Source: Luteibacter sp. Sphag1AF (GTDB taxonomy: Bacteria; Pseudomonadota; Gammaproteobacteria; Xanthomonadales; Rhodanobacteraceae). Taken from it: DNA of 64,000 nucleotides. Every line of letters begins with the position of its first letter. Position 1 is the first letter of the stretch. Below are positions 7,980 to 16,919 of this stretch, piece after piece. A program made the position numbers and the translations under genes. The notes below the pieces were generated by a model. That model worked only from the letters and a program-made list of their open reading frames with translations. It did not search any database and was not told where the DNA came from. The DNA is taken from positions 1-64,000 of the forward strand of contig NZ_JACHYH010000008.1 of assembly GCF_014192715.1 (NCBI RefSeq), in the 5' to 3' direction.

Positions 7980-8959
7980 GCGCGCAGCCCAAAGATATCC
8001 GTCTGGATGATCGCCACCCCGACGTCGAGAACACTCTGGAAACCGTACGCCACGGATTGTCGGCCAAACCCAAGCGCCTGCCGTCGCGGCTCTTCTACGA
8101 TCAACGCGGTTCCGAACTTTTTGAAGCGATTTGTCAGCAGCCGGAGTATTACCTCACGCGCGCCGAAATTTCGTTGATGAGCGATCACGCAGGCGATATC
8201 GCCGCATTGCTTGGCCCGGAAGTGCGACTCGTGGAATACGGCAGTGGCAGCGGCATCAAGACGCGCATGCTGCTGGAACATCTGGAAGCGCCTGTGGCGT
8301 ATGTGCCGGTGGAAATCTCACGCAGTGCCTTGCTCGACAGCGTGGCCGGTCTGGCTACCCAGTTCCCCGATATTCCGATGCAGCCGGTCTGCGCCGATTT
8401 TACCCAGCCGCTCCGTTTGCCGGTGGCGGCACGTCCGCCGCGTCGTACGGTGATTTACTTCCCGGGTTCCACCATCGGCAATTTTGAAGCGAAAGACGCC
8501 GTGAAAATCCTGCGCCAGATGCGTGCGGAAATGAGCGACGGTGGCGGCATCGTCATTGGTGTGGATCTGAAGAAAGACCCTGCCATCATCGAGGCCGCTT
8601 ATAACGATGCAGCCGGTGTCACAGCCGAATTTACGCTCAACATGCTGGTGCGCCTGAATCGCGAGGTGGGTGCGGATTTCAATCTGGGCGCCTTCCGCCA
8701 TCGCGCGCACTACAACCCGATGGTCGGTCGCATCGAAACCACTCTGGTCAGCACCGCGCGTCAGGACGTACACGTGGGCAACGAGATTTACACGTTCCGC
8801 GAAGACGAAGCCATGCAGGTGGAATACAGCTGCAAGTATTCGCTGGAAGACTTCGCCCAGCTTGCCGCCAAAGCGGGCCTCGCGGTGGAGCACGTGTGGC
8901 TGGACGCTGAAGAACGTTTCAGCGTGCAGTACCTTGTTCGCGCCCCCATGGCGGCCTGA
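7976..8959 (+). CDS. egtD: L-histidine N-alpha-methyltransferase EgtD
   Basis: A 327-residue SAM-dependent enzyme that trimethylates histidine to hercynine, the first step of ergothioneine synthesis. The family N-terminus is clear (GLSAKPKRLPSRLFYDQRGS, then FEAICQQPEYYLTRAE), followed by the SAM site LVEYGSGSGIKTRMLL and the PGSTIGNF segment. Length matches the family. It overlaps egtB by 4 nt, forming a two-gene operon that should supply the antioxidant ergothioneine in the cytoplasm. Confidence 0.95.
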   Translation: MSAQPKDIRLDDRHPDVENTLETVRHGLSAKPKRLPSRLFYDQRGSELFEAICQQPEYYLTRAEISLMSDHAGDIAALLGPEVRLVEYGSGSGIKTRMLLEHLEAPVAYVPVEISRSALLDSVAGLATQFPDIPMQPVCADFTQPLRLPVAARPPRRTVIYFPGSTIGNFEAKDAVKILRQMRAEMSDGGGIVIGVDLKKDPAIIEAAYNDAAGVTAEFTLNMLVRLNREVGADFNLGAFRHRAHYNPMVGRIETTLVSTARQDVHVGNEIYTFREDEAMQVEYSCKYSLEDFAQLAAKAGLAVEHVWLDAEERFSVQYLVRAPMAA

Positions 8960-8970
8960 TCGAACCCACG

Positions 8971-8994
8971 CGCCCCTGTGTATCAGGAGGGGCG
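8971..8994. terminator. Possible terminator hairpin between convergent egtD and mfd
   Basis: CGCCCCT (8971-8977) pairs with AGGGGCG (8988-8994) across a 10-nt loop. It overlaps the mfd stop codon and lies 11 nt after the egtD stop. There is no T tract on either side, so termination is only a possibility. Confidence 0.3.
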
Positions 8995-11900
8995 ACGTGC
9001 TCCCAGCGACACCAGAAGATCCTGCGCGGTGCGGATGCGTTCCGCCGCACCGGGCAATTCCATCAGCACGCGCAGTTTGTCCTGGCCGTCCATCTTGAAG
9101 ATGCGCGGCTGGGTTTGCAGCAGGCGGATGAGGGCGCTCGGGTCGATGTCCGGCTTCTCGCGGAAGGTGAGGCGTCCACCGTTCGCGCCGAAGTCGACCT
9201 TGCGGATGCCCAGCGGCGTGGCCATCAGCTTCAGCGCAGCCACGGCGAACAGATGCCTGGTGGCATCGGGCAGCAGGCCAAAGCGGTCGATCATTTCCAC
9301 CTGCAACTCGCGCAACCCGTCTTCGTCGCGCGCGCTGGCAATGCGCTTGTACAGCGTGAGGCGCGTGTGCACGTCGGGCAGGTAGTCGTCCGGGATAAGT
9401 GCAGGGACGTGCAGTTCCACTTCGGTTTCGTGCTCGGACGTCAGGTCGAAATCAGGCACCTTGCCTGACTTCAATGCGCGCACGGCGCGCTCCAGCAACT
9501 CGGTGTAAAGCCCGAAGCCCACTTCCTGAATCTGGCCGGATTGCTCTTCGCCCAGCATCTCGCCCGCGCCACGGATTTCCAGATCGTGCGTGGCCAGGGT
9601 GAAGCCCGCGCCCAGTTCTTCCAGCGATGCCAGCGCTTCCAGGCGCTTCTCGGCATCGGCCGTCATCGCCTTGCGGTCGGGTACGATCAGGTACGCATAC
9701 GCGCGGTGATGCGAACGGCCCACGCGGCCACGCAACTGATGCAGCTGCGCGAGGCCAAAGCGGTCAGCGCGGTTCACCACGATGGTGTTGGCCGTGGGAA
9801 TGTCGATGCCCGATTCGATGATGGTGGTGCAGACCAGCACGTTGAAGCGCTGGCGGTGGAAGTCGGCCATCACCTGTTCGAGTTCACGCTCGGGCATCTG
9901 GCCGTGTGCGATACGCACACGCGCCTCGGGGATCAGTTCTTCCAGCTCACGCGAAATGCGTTCGATGGTGTCCACTTCGTTGTGCAGGAAGTACACCTGG
10001 CCACCACGCGCCAGTTCGCGCTGGATGGCTTCGCGGATGAGTGCGGGCTGATACGTGGAAATCAGCGTGCGCACCGCCGTGCGATGGGCGGGCGGGGTGG
10101 CGATGATCGACAGGTCGCGCAGACCGTTCATGGCCATGTTCAGCGTGCGCGGAATGGGTGTGGCCGTGAGGGTCAGAAGGTCGACCTCCGCGCGCAGTTT
10201 CTTCAGCATTTCTTTCTGGCGTACACCGAAGCGCTGTTCTTCGTCGACGATGACCAGGCCGAGGTTCTTGAACTTGACGTCCGGCTGCAAGAGCTTGTGC
10301 GTACCGACAATCACGTCGATCTGTCCGTCGGCCAGCTTCACCAGCGCGGCATCCACGTCTTTCTTCGACTTGAAGCGCGAAAGCACATCCACGCGCACCG
10401 GCCAGTCGGCGAAGCGGTCAGCGAAGTTCCGGTAGTGCTGCTGGGCAAGCAGGGTCGTGGGCACCAGCACCGCCACCTGTTTGCCGGCCGTGGCCGCCGC
10501 GAACGCCGCGCGCAGCGCCACTTCCGTCTTGCCGAAGCCTACGTCGCCGCACACCACGCGATCCATGGCACGCGGAGCGGCCAGGTCCACGATCACGGCG
10601 TCGATGGCGTTCTGCTGGTCGGCCGTTTCCTCGAACGGGAACGTGCTGGCGAATTCTTCGATCATCTGGCGGTCGACAGGCAGCGCTTCGCCCTGACGGG
10701 CTTCGCGCTGCGCGTAGATGCCCAGCAGTTCGGCGGCCACGTCGCGGACCTTCTCCGCCGCCTTCTTGCGCGCGCGCTCCCAGGCGTCGCCGCCCAGCGA
10801 ATGCAGCGGCGCCAGTTCGGGCGCCGTGCCCGTGTAACGGCTGACCAGACCGAGCTGGGCCACCGGCACGTAGAGCTTGTCGCCCTTCGCATATTCGATG
10901 GTCAGGAATTCGCCCGGCATGTCGCCAACGTCCAGCGATACCAGGCCCTGATAACGGCCGACGCCGTGATCAATGTGCACGATGGGCGAGCCCACCGACA
11001 GCTCGGTGAGGTCGCGGATGATGCTTTCCGGATCGCGCGCCGCGCCGCTGCGCTTCTTGCGATCGGTGCGCACGCGCTGGCCGAAAAGCTCGCGCTCGGT
11101 CAGCACCGTGAGCGCAGGGTCGGTCAGTGCGAAGCCTTCTTCCAGCGACGCCACGGTGATGGCGAGATGTTCGTCCTTGCCGAGGAAGTCGCGCCAGCCA
11201 TCGACCAGCGCGGGCTTCATGCCGGCAGCGGCCAGCTGTTCAATCAGCGCCTCACGGCGGCCGGCCGAATCGGCGGCCACGAGAATCCGACCGCTGTACG
11301 CGTTGACGAAGCGGCGCAGTGCGGTGCCCGGTTCCTCGCCCTTGCGATTCAGCGTGACGTCCGGTGCGGGTTGCGTGCCCAGATCCACGGCATGCTCGCG
11401 ACCCGCGGGCACCACGTCGATGCGCACCTGCTTGTTCAACTGCTCGCGCAAGTGTTCCGGTGGCAGATAGATTTCGGCAGGCGGAAGAACGGGGCGCTCG
11501 ATATCGTGCGCACGCTGGTCGTAGCGCTCGCCGGTCTGCGTCCAGAACTGCTCGGCCGCTTCCAGTGCGCCGTCGCCCAGAATGAAAAGCGCGTCGCTGG
11601 CGATATAGTCGAACAGCGTTTCGGTCTGCGCGAAAAACAGGGGCAGGTAATACTCAATGCCGCCCGGCGTCACACCTTCTTTCATGTCCTGATAGAGCGG
11701 GCAGCGACGAATGTCGATGGGGAAGCGATCGCGCAATGCCGCACGGAAACCCTTGGCCGCTTCGTCCGTGACCGGGAACTCGCGGGCGGGCAGCAGATCC
11801 ACGCTGTCCACCTGGTGCTGCGAGCGCTGGGTTTCCGTATCGAACGTGCGGATGGATTCCACTTCATCGTCGAACAGTTCAATGCGGTACGGCTCGCTGG

Positions 11901-12444
11901 CACCCATGGCATAGATGTCGATCAGCGCACCGCGCACCGCGAAGTCGCCCGGTTCGGTCACCTGAGGCACGTTGCGATAGCCGGCCGATTCCAGCCGGCG
12001 CTGCTCGGCTGCGATATCGAGCTTCTGCCCCTTGTTCAGCACCAGGCCCGAGCCACTGATGTGCTTGCGCGGTGCGATGCGTTGCATGAGCGTGGCCACC
12101 GGCACCACCAGCACGCCGCGCTTCGTGGTGGGCAGCCGGTACAGCGTGGCGATGCGCTGCGACACCACTTCCGGATGCGGGCTGAACACGTCGTAGGGCA
12201 GCGTTTCCCAGTCCGGGAAATGCAGCACGGGAAGCTCGCCGGCAAAGACGCCCAGCTCCGATTCGAGATTGTCGGCGCTTTTGGTGTCGCGGGTGACCAC
12301 AACCAGCAGCGTGTCGATGTCCCGCGCCGCTTCGGCGACCTGAAGCGCCCAGGCCGAGCCGTGAGGCACCGCCCAGTAGCGGCGGGTGCGTGCATTAACC
12401 GGAAGCGGCGGACGGGGGAGCTTTACGGGCATGGCAAGAGGCAA
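8983..12444 (-). CDS. mfd: Transcription-repair coupling factor Mfd
   Basis: A 1153-residue cytoplasmic ATPase that removes RNA polymerase stalled at DNA lesions and recruits UvrA. The visible order is as expected: UvrB-like N-terminal part (GSAWALQVAEAARDID, FPDWETLPYD), the polymerase-interacting region (DLTELSVGSPIVHIDHGVGR), helicase domain with Walker A GDVGFGKTEVALRAAF and DEEQ box VIVDEEQRFGV, the QLRGRVGRS motif, and the C-terminal TRCF domain. Length is typical. An alternative ATG lies 12 nt downstream (12432). It is transcribed alone and converges with egtD. Confidence 0.97.
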   Translation of the reverse strand: MPLAMPVKLPRPPLPVNARTRRYWAVPHGSAWALQVAEAARDIDTLLVVVTRDTKSADNLESELGVFAGELPVLHFPDWETLPYDVFSPHPEVVSQRIATLYRLPTTKRGVLVVPVATLMQRIAPRKHISGSGLVLNKGQKLDIAAEQRRLESAGYRNVPQVTEPGDFAVRGALIDIYAMGASEPYRIELFDDEVESIRTFDTETQRSQHQVDSVDLLPAREFPVTDEAAKGFRAALRDRFPIDIRRCPLYQDMKEGVTPGGIEYYLPLFFAQTETLFDYIASDALFILGDGALEAAEQFWTQTGERYDQRAHDIERPVLPPAEIYLPPEHLREQLNKQVRIDVVPAGREHAVDLGTQPAPDVTLNRKGEEPGTALRRFVNAYSGRILVAADSAGRREALIEQLAAAGMKPALVDGWRDFLGKDEHLAITVASLEEGFALTDPALTVLTERELFGQRVRTDRKKRSGAARDPESIIRDLTELSVGSPIVHIDHGVGRYQGLVSLDVGDMPGEFLTIEYAKGDKLYVPVAQLGLVSRYTGTAPELAPLHSLGGDAWERARKKAAEKVRDVAAELLGIYAQREARQGEALPVDRQMIEEFASTFPFEETADQQNAIDAVIVDLAAPRAMDRVVCGDVGFGKTEVALRAAFAAATAGKQVAVLVPTTLLAQQHYRNFADRFADWPVRVDVLSRFKSKKDVDAALVKLADGQIDVIVGTHKLLQPDVKFKNLGLVIVDEEQRFGVRQKEMLKKLRAEVDLLTLTATPIPRTLNMAMNGLRDLSIIATPPAHRTAVRTLISTYQPALIREAIQRELARGGQVYFLHNEVDTIERISRELEELIPEARVRIAHGQMPERELEQVMADFHRQRFNVLVCTTIIESGIDIPTANTIVVNRADRFGLAQLHQLRGRVGRSHHRAYAYLIVPDRKAMTADAEKRLEALASLEELGAGFTLATHDLEIRGAGEMLGEEQSGQIQEVGFGLYTELLERAVRALKSGKVPDFDLTSEHETEVELHVPALIPDDYLPDVHTRLTLYKRIASARDEDGLRELQVEMIDRFGLLPDATRHLFAVAALKLMATPLGIRKVDFGANGGRLTFREKPDIDPSALIRLLQTQPRIFKMDGQDKLRVLMELPGAAERIRTAQDLLVSLGARRPS

Positions 12445-12526
12445 CGGCGGCGGGACAATCCGTCGATTCTACCCCGCCCGGTCGTGAAGACCGTGCGGGA
12501 TGTCGCCGTGCCGGACAACACTGCTG

Positions 12527-13435
12527 TCAATCGGTGTAATCGGGCTCGAAGAAGCTCCAGCGCACATCGGGGAACTCGGCCTTGAAGTCGGCTTCCACGA
12601 TATTGATGGCCTCGATCATGGCGCGCGCGGTGGGCGTCGCGGCCATCTTCGCCTTGATGGCCACCATCACGTCCTGGCCCATTTGCAGGGTCAGCAGGTT
12701 GTAGACCAGGTCGATCTCCGGGCGCGCCTGGAGAAACGCCATCATCTGCGCGCGTCGCGGTGCTTCCACGCCCTGGCCGATAAGCAGCGCCTTGACCTCG
12801 CGGGCGATGGCAACGGCCACCACGATCAACAGCACGCCGATGGCAATGGTGCCCAGCGCATCGTAGAGCAGGTTGCCGGTCACCATCGTGGCGAGGATGG
12901 CCAGCAGCGCGAGGCACAGGCCGATCAGCGCGGCGAGGTCTTCGCCGAAGATCACCAGCAGTTCGCTGGCACGCGTTTCACGGAACCACGTCCACAGGCC
13001 GCGATCACCGCGGGCCTTGTTCACTTCCTGCATGCAGCCATGCATCGAGAAGCCCTCGGCCACGATGCTGAAAGCCAGCACGCCCACGGCAAGCCACGGC
13101 CACTTCAGCGGCTCGGCGTGGGTGATCTTGTGCACGCCCTCGTAGATCGAAAACATGCCGCCCACGCTGAAGAGCATCAGCGCGACAAGAAACGACCAGA
13201 AATACAGGGCGCGGCCCCAGCCCAGCGGATATTCATGCGACGGCGGACGCTTCGCCTGACGCATGCCCAGCAGCAACAACCCCTGATTGCCGCAGTCGGC
13301 CAGCGAATGCACCGCTTCGGCCAGCATCGCGCCGGAGCCTGTGAACAGGGCAGCGACCAGCTTGGCTACAAAAATCGCAAAGTTGGCGCCCAGCGCAAGA
13401 AAAATGGCGCGTTTGGAATCCGCGTGTCCTGACAT
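12527..13435 (-). CDS. Cation diffusion facilitator (CDF) family metal exporter
   Basis: A 302-residue inner-membrane protein with about six helices that exports divalent metals such as Zn2+, Fe2+ or Mn2+ in exchange for protons. Metal-site residues are visible in MLAEAVHSLADCGNQ (helix II HxxxD) and GEDLAALIG (helix V). The cytoplasmic tail after about residue 220 carries the CDF C-terminal domain. The ATG at 13435 is preceded by GGAAGGAAAG with proper spacing and gives the usual family length. The substrate is not evident from sequence. It lies downstream of the slp gene but a terminator hairpin separates them. Confidence 0.9.
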   Translation of the reverse strand: MSGHADSKRAIFLALGANFAIFVAKLVAALFTGSGAMLAEAVHSLADCGNQGLLLLGMRQAKRPPSHEYPLGWGRALYFWSFLVALMLFSVGGMFSIYEGVHKITHAEPLKWPWLAVGVLAFSIVAEGFSMHGCMQEVNKARGDRGLWTWFRETRASELLVIFGEDLAALIGLCLALLAILATMVTGNLLYDALGTIAIGVLLIVVAVAIAREVKALLIGQGVEAPRRAQMMAFLQARPEIDLVYNLLTLQMGQDVMVAIKAKMAATPTARAMIEAINIVEADFKAEFPDVRWSFFEPDYTD

Positions 13436-13460
13436 GAATCTTTCCTTCCCCTGAAAATAC

Positions 13461-13483
13461 TGGCGCCCCTCACCGGGGCGCCA
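13461..13483 (-). terminator. Terminator hairpin after the slp gene
   Basis: TGGCGCCCC (13461-13469) and GGGGCGCCA (13475-13483) form a perfect 9-bp stem with a 5-nt loop, 10 nt after the slp stop codon. On the minus strand it is followed by GTATTTTC, a short T-rich run, so it can stop slp transcription before the CDF gene. Confidence 0.6.
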
Positions 13484-13493
13484 GGAACCACGT

Positions 13494-14009
13494 TTATCGA
13501 ATGACGCCGCCCACGCCCACGCCAAAACTGACGTTGGAGCGGCCGCTGGACAGCTCATCAGCCGTCCACACGTGCGACTGGTTGACGCTTACCAGCGGAA
13601 ACACATACGGCGCATCGCCCACACTGGCCGAGCGCGTGCCGTTCAACCGGCCCGACAGCGTGACCAGCGCGCCGGCCGGATAATCGAAGCTCTCCACGTA
13701 GCCGGGCATCACCGCAATGAAGCGCCCGTTGCCGGCATCGTTGGCCTTGGGCCGCTGCGAGCCATCCAGCGGATAGGCGAGGATTTCGATCTCGCTGTGG
13801 TCGGCATAGTTGCGCACCTGGACGATCCGCCCGCCCCAGATGACGTCGGACGTGCCATATCGCTCAGGCGAGATGGCGACCTGTTGCGGCGGCACGGCCA
13901 CGTTGTTGGCACCCGGCTTGTAGATCGGCGCGGGTGCGCAGGCGGCCAGGGCCAGCGTGACGGCAGAAACGGCGGTGCAGATCAGGGGACGAACAAGACG
14001 ATGACCCAT
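13494..14009 (-). CDS. Slp-family outer membrane lipoprotein
   Basis: A 171-residue lipoprotein: the signal peptide ends in LALAACAP with a lipobox cysteine at about residue 24. The mature domain (VIWGGRIVQVRNYADHSEIE, then YPLDGSQRP and a VTLSGRLNGTRSA segment ending in FPLV) matches the Slp/YeaY family, made on starvation or stationary phase in E. coli; its molecular role is poorly known. The ATG at 14009 has AGAGGAG upstream. It is followed by a terminator hairpin. Family assignment is confident, function is not. Confidence 0.85.
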   Translation of the reverse strand: MGHRLVRPLICTAVSAVTLALAACAPAPIYKPGANNVAVPPQQVAISPERYGTSDVIWGGRIVQVRNYADHSEIEILAYPLDGSQRPKANDAGNGRFIAVMPGYVESFDYPAGALVTLSGRLNGTRSASVGDAPYVFPLVSVNQSHVWTADELSSGRSNVSFGVGVGGVIR

Positions 14010-14040
14010 GGCGCAGCTCCTCTGTACGATCGTGGATAAC

Positions 14041-14943
14041 TTACCGGCGCCGGACTGAATGGGGCGGGTAGGCGGGGTGAGGCGGCTGTTCATCCTGACC
14101 TTCCTCGACCAGCCAGGATAGTTTGTATTCGGCCTGCCTCTCTTTGCCAAGCACTTTGGCCAGGTAACGCAGGCTGTCGCGCAGGGTGTCGTCCAGCTTC
14201 CAGGGGGCATTCACTATGGCAACGCCGGTGCCCTGAAGCCGAAGCGGGGTGTTTTCCGGGTTGAGCAGGATTTCGGTCATCAGCACGCGACGGGCGCCGC
14301 ACTTGGTCAGCCAGCGATGGAACGGCTGCACATGGCTGCGCACCTTGATCGGATACCACACGGCATAGACGCCCGTGGGCCAGCGCTCCAGAGCGCTCTT
14401 CAGGCTCTTCTCGATGAGGCGGAACTCGGCCTCCTGCGCTTCAAAGGGCGGATCGATCAGTACCAGGCCGCGCTTTTCCTTCGGCGGGGTGAGCGCCTTC
14501 AGCGCTTCGTAGCCGTCGCGCTGATGCACGTGCACGCGGCTGTCGTTGCGGAACAGGTGGCGCAGCGCATCGGCCTCGTCCAGGCGCAACTCGCAAAGCT
14601 GGGCGCCATCGGTCGGACGCATCATGTGCCCCGCGATCCAGGGGGAGCCGGGGTAGAAGCGCAGCGAATCGTCGCCGTCGCCCGCCGCCTTCACCGTTTC
14701 CAGCAACTTCCACAAAAGCGGGGGCAGGCCGGTGGCGCTGCGCAACTGGCCGATGCCGTCGTCGGCTTCGCCGGTCTTGCGGGCTTCGGCGCCGCGCAGG
14801 TCGTAAAGACCGCGACCGGCGTGGGTGTCGATAAAGCAGAAAGGGGTAGGTTTGCTCTTCATCGCGTCAAGAAGCGCGATGAGCACCATGTGTTTCAATA
14901 CATCGGCGAAATTGCCGGCGTGATAGGCGTGACGATAGTTCAT
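14041..14943 (-). CDS. rlmJ: 23S rRNA (adenine(2030)-N6)-methyltransferase RlmJ
   Basis: A 300-residue SAM-dependent methyltransferase modifying A2030 of 23S rRNA. The family signature MNYRHAYHAGNFADVLKHM opens the protein, followed by FCFIDTHAGRGLYDL and the catalytic motif GLVLIDPPFE. Slightly longer than E. coli RlmJ (about 280 residues) because of a charged C-terminal tail. It is 31 nt upstream of slp on the same strand and may share its transcript. Confidence 0.95.
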   Translation of the reverse strand: MNYRHAYHAGNFADVLKHMVLIALLDAMKSKPTPFCFIDTHAGRGLYDLRGAEARKTGEADDGIGQLRSATGLPPLLWKLLETVKAAGDGDDSLRFYPGSPWIAGHMMRPTDGAQLCELRLDEADALRHLFRNDSRVHVHQRDGYEALKALTPPKEKRGLVLIDPPFEAQEAEFRLIEKSLKSALERWPTGVYAVWYPIKVRSHVQPFHRWLTKCGARRVLMTEILLNPENTPLRLQGTGVAIVNAPWKLDDTLRDSLRYLAKVLGKERQAEYKLSWLVEEGQDEQPPHPAYPPHSVRRR

Positions 14944-15033
14944 GGGCCGGGCCGGCTGGATACAGGCAGCAAGTATAGCGGGCCCGTCCTGACCGGCAGG
15001 ACGTCACGTGCATTCGGGTGACCGAACGGTTGG

Positions 15034-15351
15034 TCAGCAGTGCCAGGAGCCGGGCTCTGGCGGGAGGGAGCGGGGCCGGGCGGCAACGCGGTCCAGCCGG
15101 TCGATTTCTCGAAACAGGATGTTGACGGTGCGCTCGAAGTCGGCCATCCGCACCCGGGCGTCCGGGCCCAGATAGATCTTCACGGCCGTGATGCTCGCCT
15201 GAAGCCTCTCAAGCCGCAGGCTCACCGCCCAGCCGGAAATGATGTGCGCGTGCAGGGTGGCCACGTCGGGCTCATCGTCGAGGATCGCCCTGACCATGTT
15301 TACAGCGGCATGAATGATGTAGCCCGAAGGCTGCATGTCCCCGTCTGTCAT
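15034..15351 (-). CDS. Hypothetical protein, 105 residues
   Basis: A short cytoplasmic protein starting MTDGDMQPSGYIIHAAV, chosen because AGAAGGGG lies upstream of this ATG; the frame is open further upstream but without a good start. The sequence is mixed acidic/basic with a helical central part (SLRLERLQASITAVKIYL) and no recognised domain. Its neighbour upstream (15561-16166) is on the same strand, 209 nt away. I cannot assign a function. Confidence 0.6.
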   Translation of the reverse strand: MTDGDMQPSGYIIHAAVNMVRAILDDEPDVATLHAHIISGWAVSLRLERLQASITAVKIYLGPDARVRMADFERTVNILFREIDRLDRVAARPRSLPPEPGSWHC

Positions 15352-15560
15352 GGTCGTTGCCCCTTCTGGCGGATGATTGCCGGTCCTCAGCCCGGGCAGC
15401 TGTACAGATGGTGGCAGACTGCCAGCAGACCGCCACCGAAAAACTACGGTAGCGCTGTCGCGTGCTTGCACGTACGCGATTCTGGCAGGCCGGTCGGCAA
15501 AGATGCGTACACCCGGTGCCCCACCGCGCTCATGTTCCACGCATGGGCCCTGTTGCCGGG

Positions 15561-16166
15561 TCACTTCTTGCAGCCGTTTTCTGCGTAAGCTGCGAGAATT
15601 CTGGCGTTGCGTTCGTTGCCCGGGAGGTTGCGGAGCATTTCGATCTTGCTGCAATTGGTGTAGTTGACGATGGCGCGGATCGTGTCGCGCGGGCTGGATG
15701 GCGGTTGCAGTGTCACGCTTTTGACGAGCGAGCCGGCGTCGTAGCCGGGCAGTCGCGGTGTGGCGTTGCCGCTGTAGTTGTCCGATGTCCCTTCAAGGGC
15801 GGGGTTGCCGTAGGGCGTTGCCATGGCGGATGGTGGATCAGGTGTGATCTGGGCGGGCGCTTCCGGGGCGGTTGCCTGAGCGGGTGCGGGTGACGGGGGT
15901 GAGGCTTTCGCGATGTTGATATGTTTCGCGGGCGCGGAGTGTATGGGTGGCGTGACCTGGCGCTGCGCCGGTTTGGGGGGCGTTAGGTCGAGCCGCACTT
16001 CAAGCACGTGCTCTGATGGATTGGCGTCAGGTGGCACCCAGACGTAAGGCTGAGCCTGTCCGGTTATCAGCCCGATCAGCAGTGCCAGATGCAGTGACAG
16101 AACCACGCCGAGAATGGCGCCATTCCTCAAGACCTTCGCAGGTTGCAGGTTGCTGCGGATTTCCAT
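15561..16166 (-). CDS. Membrane-anchored, proline-rich hypothetical protein (TonB-like layout)
   Basis: A 201-residue protein with a cytoplasmic start, one membrane helix (GAILGVVLSLHLALLIGL), a long Pro/Ala-rich periplasmic stretch, and a C-terminal domain with two cysteines (NYTNCSKIEML ... YAENGCKK). The layout resembles TonB, but the C-terminus lacks the TonB signature I would expect, so I do not call it TonB. No ExbB/ExbD genes lie nearby. The paired cysteines suggest a disulfide in the periplasm. Function unknown. Confidence 0.65.
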   Translation of the reverse strand: MEIRSNLQPAKVLRNGAILGVVLSLHLALLIGLITGQAQPYVWVPPDANPSEHVLEVRLDLTPPKPAQRQVTPPIHSAPAKHINIAKASPPSPAPAQATAPEAPAQITPDPPSAMATPYGNPALEGTSDNYSGNATPRLPGYDAGSLVKSVTLQPPSSPRDTIRAIVNYTNCSKIEMLRNLPGNERNARILAAYAENGCKK

Positions 16167-16331
16167 GTCGTGTTTCCCACCCCTGGACGCATCCCCATGC
16201 GTCCGACTCAGGCTTGGGCAGTTGAGCGCGGATAAAGTTCATAGCGTGCGTCTTGCCTGGAAGTCACCAGCAACCTCTCAAATAATTCCGGCCTCTTTTT
16301 CGGAATAATCGGATAGTTCTGCCTTGGGTGA

Positions 16332-16540
16332 ACCGGGATGCTTTCCCGGTCGCCGAATCTCCGGCGGCCGGGTGTCGAAACCCGATTCGTACAACCACGC
16401 AGGCGGTTCGCCGCCTGCGTGCATGCGAACGCCTTTATGGCGGGCGTGTCGGGCAGGCCTCGTGCCTGGCCGGGTTTGGTTGTACGACCGGTTTTCGACC
16501 CCGACACGTCCGCCACCCTGCCTGCGCAGGGGGCGGACCT
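16332..16540 (+). ncRNA. Structured RNA resembling phage C4 antisense RNA
   Basis: The region is dense in helices: ACCGGGA/TCCCGGT (16332-16350); a long closing stem CGTACAACCA (16388-16397) with TGGTTGTACG (16477-16486), extended by GTCGAAA (16374-16380) with TTTCGAC (16493-16499); a stem with TTCG loop, CGCAGGCGG/CCGCCTGCG (16398-16419); CGCC/GGCG around 16430-16442; and CAGGC/GCCTG (16454-16468). Loop-side segment 16439-16453 is complementary over 15 nt (one G-U) to 16500-16514, upstream of the next gene. This is the logic of the C4 RNA of phages P1/P7 and the CI RNA of P4, where a processed RNA pairs with a downstream site to repress the following gene. Family identity is from recall. Confidence 0.6.
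16508..16538 (+). terminator. Strong hairpin upstream of the 98-residue gene, possible attenuator
   Basis: GTCCGCC (16508-16514) pairs with GGCGGAC (16532-16538), enclosing CCCTGC/GCAGGG with a CTGC loop. Its left arm overlaps the segment (16500-16514) that can instead pair with the C4-like RNA, so the two structures exclude each other. A short CTTTC follows rather than a full T tract. Confidence 0.5.
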
Positions 16541-16560
16541 TTCGAGGTGAAGGAGCCGCC

Positions 16561-16857
16561 ATGCATTCGTCCGACCCATCCGTAGCGTGCCCGTTGTGCA
16601 GGCACAACGTTGATCTCAACAGCGACCAGTTGCACGAAGCCCTGTTCCTGCGGCTTGGCGATGCGCAAGCCCTTTTCGACCTGATGGCGTCGACGACGGA
16701 GCTGGACATTGACCCCGACACCACGAAGCGTATTTCGCAGCTCGGAAAGCGGCTGGCGGAAGAAGCCATTCCACTGGTGACGGCCATCTGGCGCAGCCGC
16801 ATGCCTTCCATTCCGGAAGAGGCGCTGGCGATGTTGAGGGCCGGGCCATCCGGCTGA
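16561..16857 (+). CDS. Hypothetical protein downstream of the C4-like RNA
   Basis: A 98-residue cytoplasmic protein. The start is fixed by AAGGAG (16550-16555) five nt before the ATG. It opens with a CPLCRHN motif, two cysteines that could bind metal, followed by a helical part (HEALFLRLGDAQALFDLMAS). I do not recognise the family. Small helical proteins of similar length commonly follow such structured leaders in Pseudomonas and enterobacterial genomes. Expression is probably controlled by the RNA structures just upstream. Confidence 0.65.
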   Translation: MHSSDPSVACPLCRHNVDLNSDQLHEALFLRLGDAQALFDLMASTTELDIDPDTTKRISQLGKRLAEEAIPLVTAIWRSRMPSIPEEALAMLRAGPSG

Positions 16858-16919
16858 ATCCATAACCCGGCTGCGCGGCAGCGTGCCTGCGAAGACACCT
16901 GCCGTGCAGCGCCCAGGCA

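Noticed and set aside
9541-12585. Plus-strand open frame of about 1014 codons opposite mfd
   Set aside because: It is fully antisense to a clearly conserved gene, His/Arg/Gly-rich, and without family motifs or a ribosome site; long antisense frames are common in high-GC DNA.
15561-16166. TonB assignment for the proline-rich membrane-anchored protein
   Set aside because: The layout fits, but the C-terminal domain lacks the TonB signature and no ExbB/ExbD genes are nearby.
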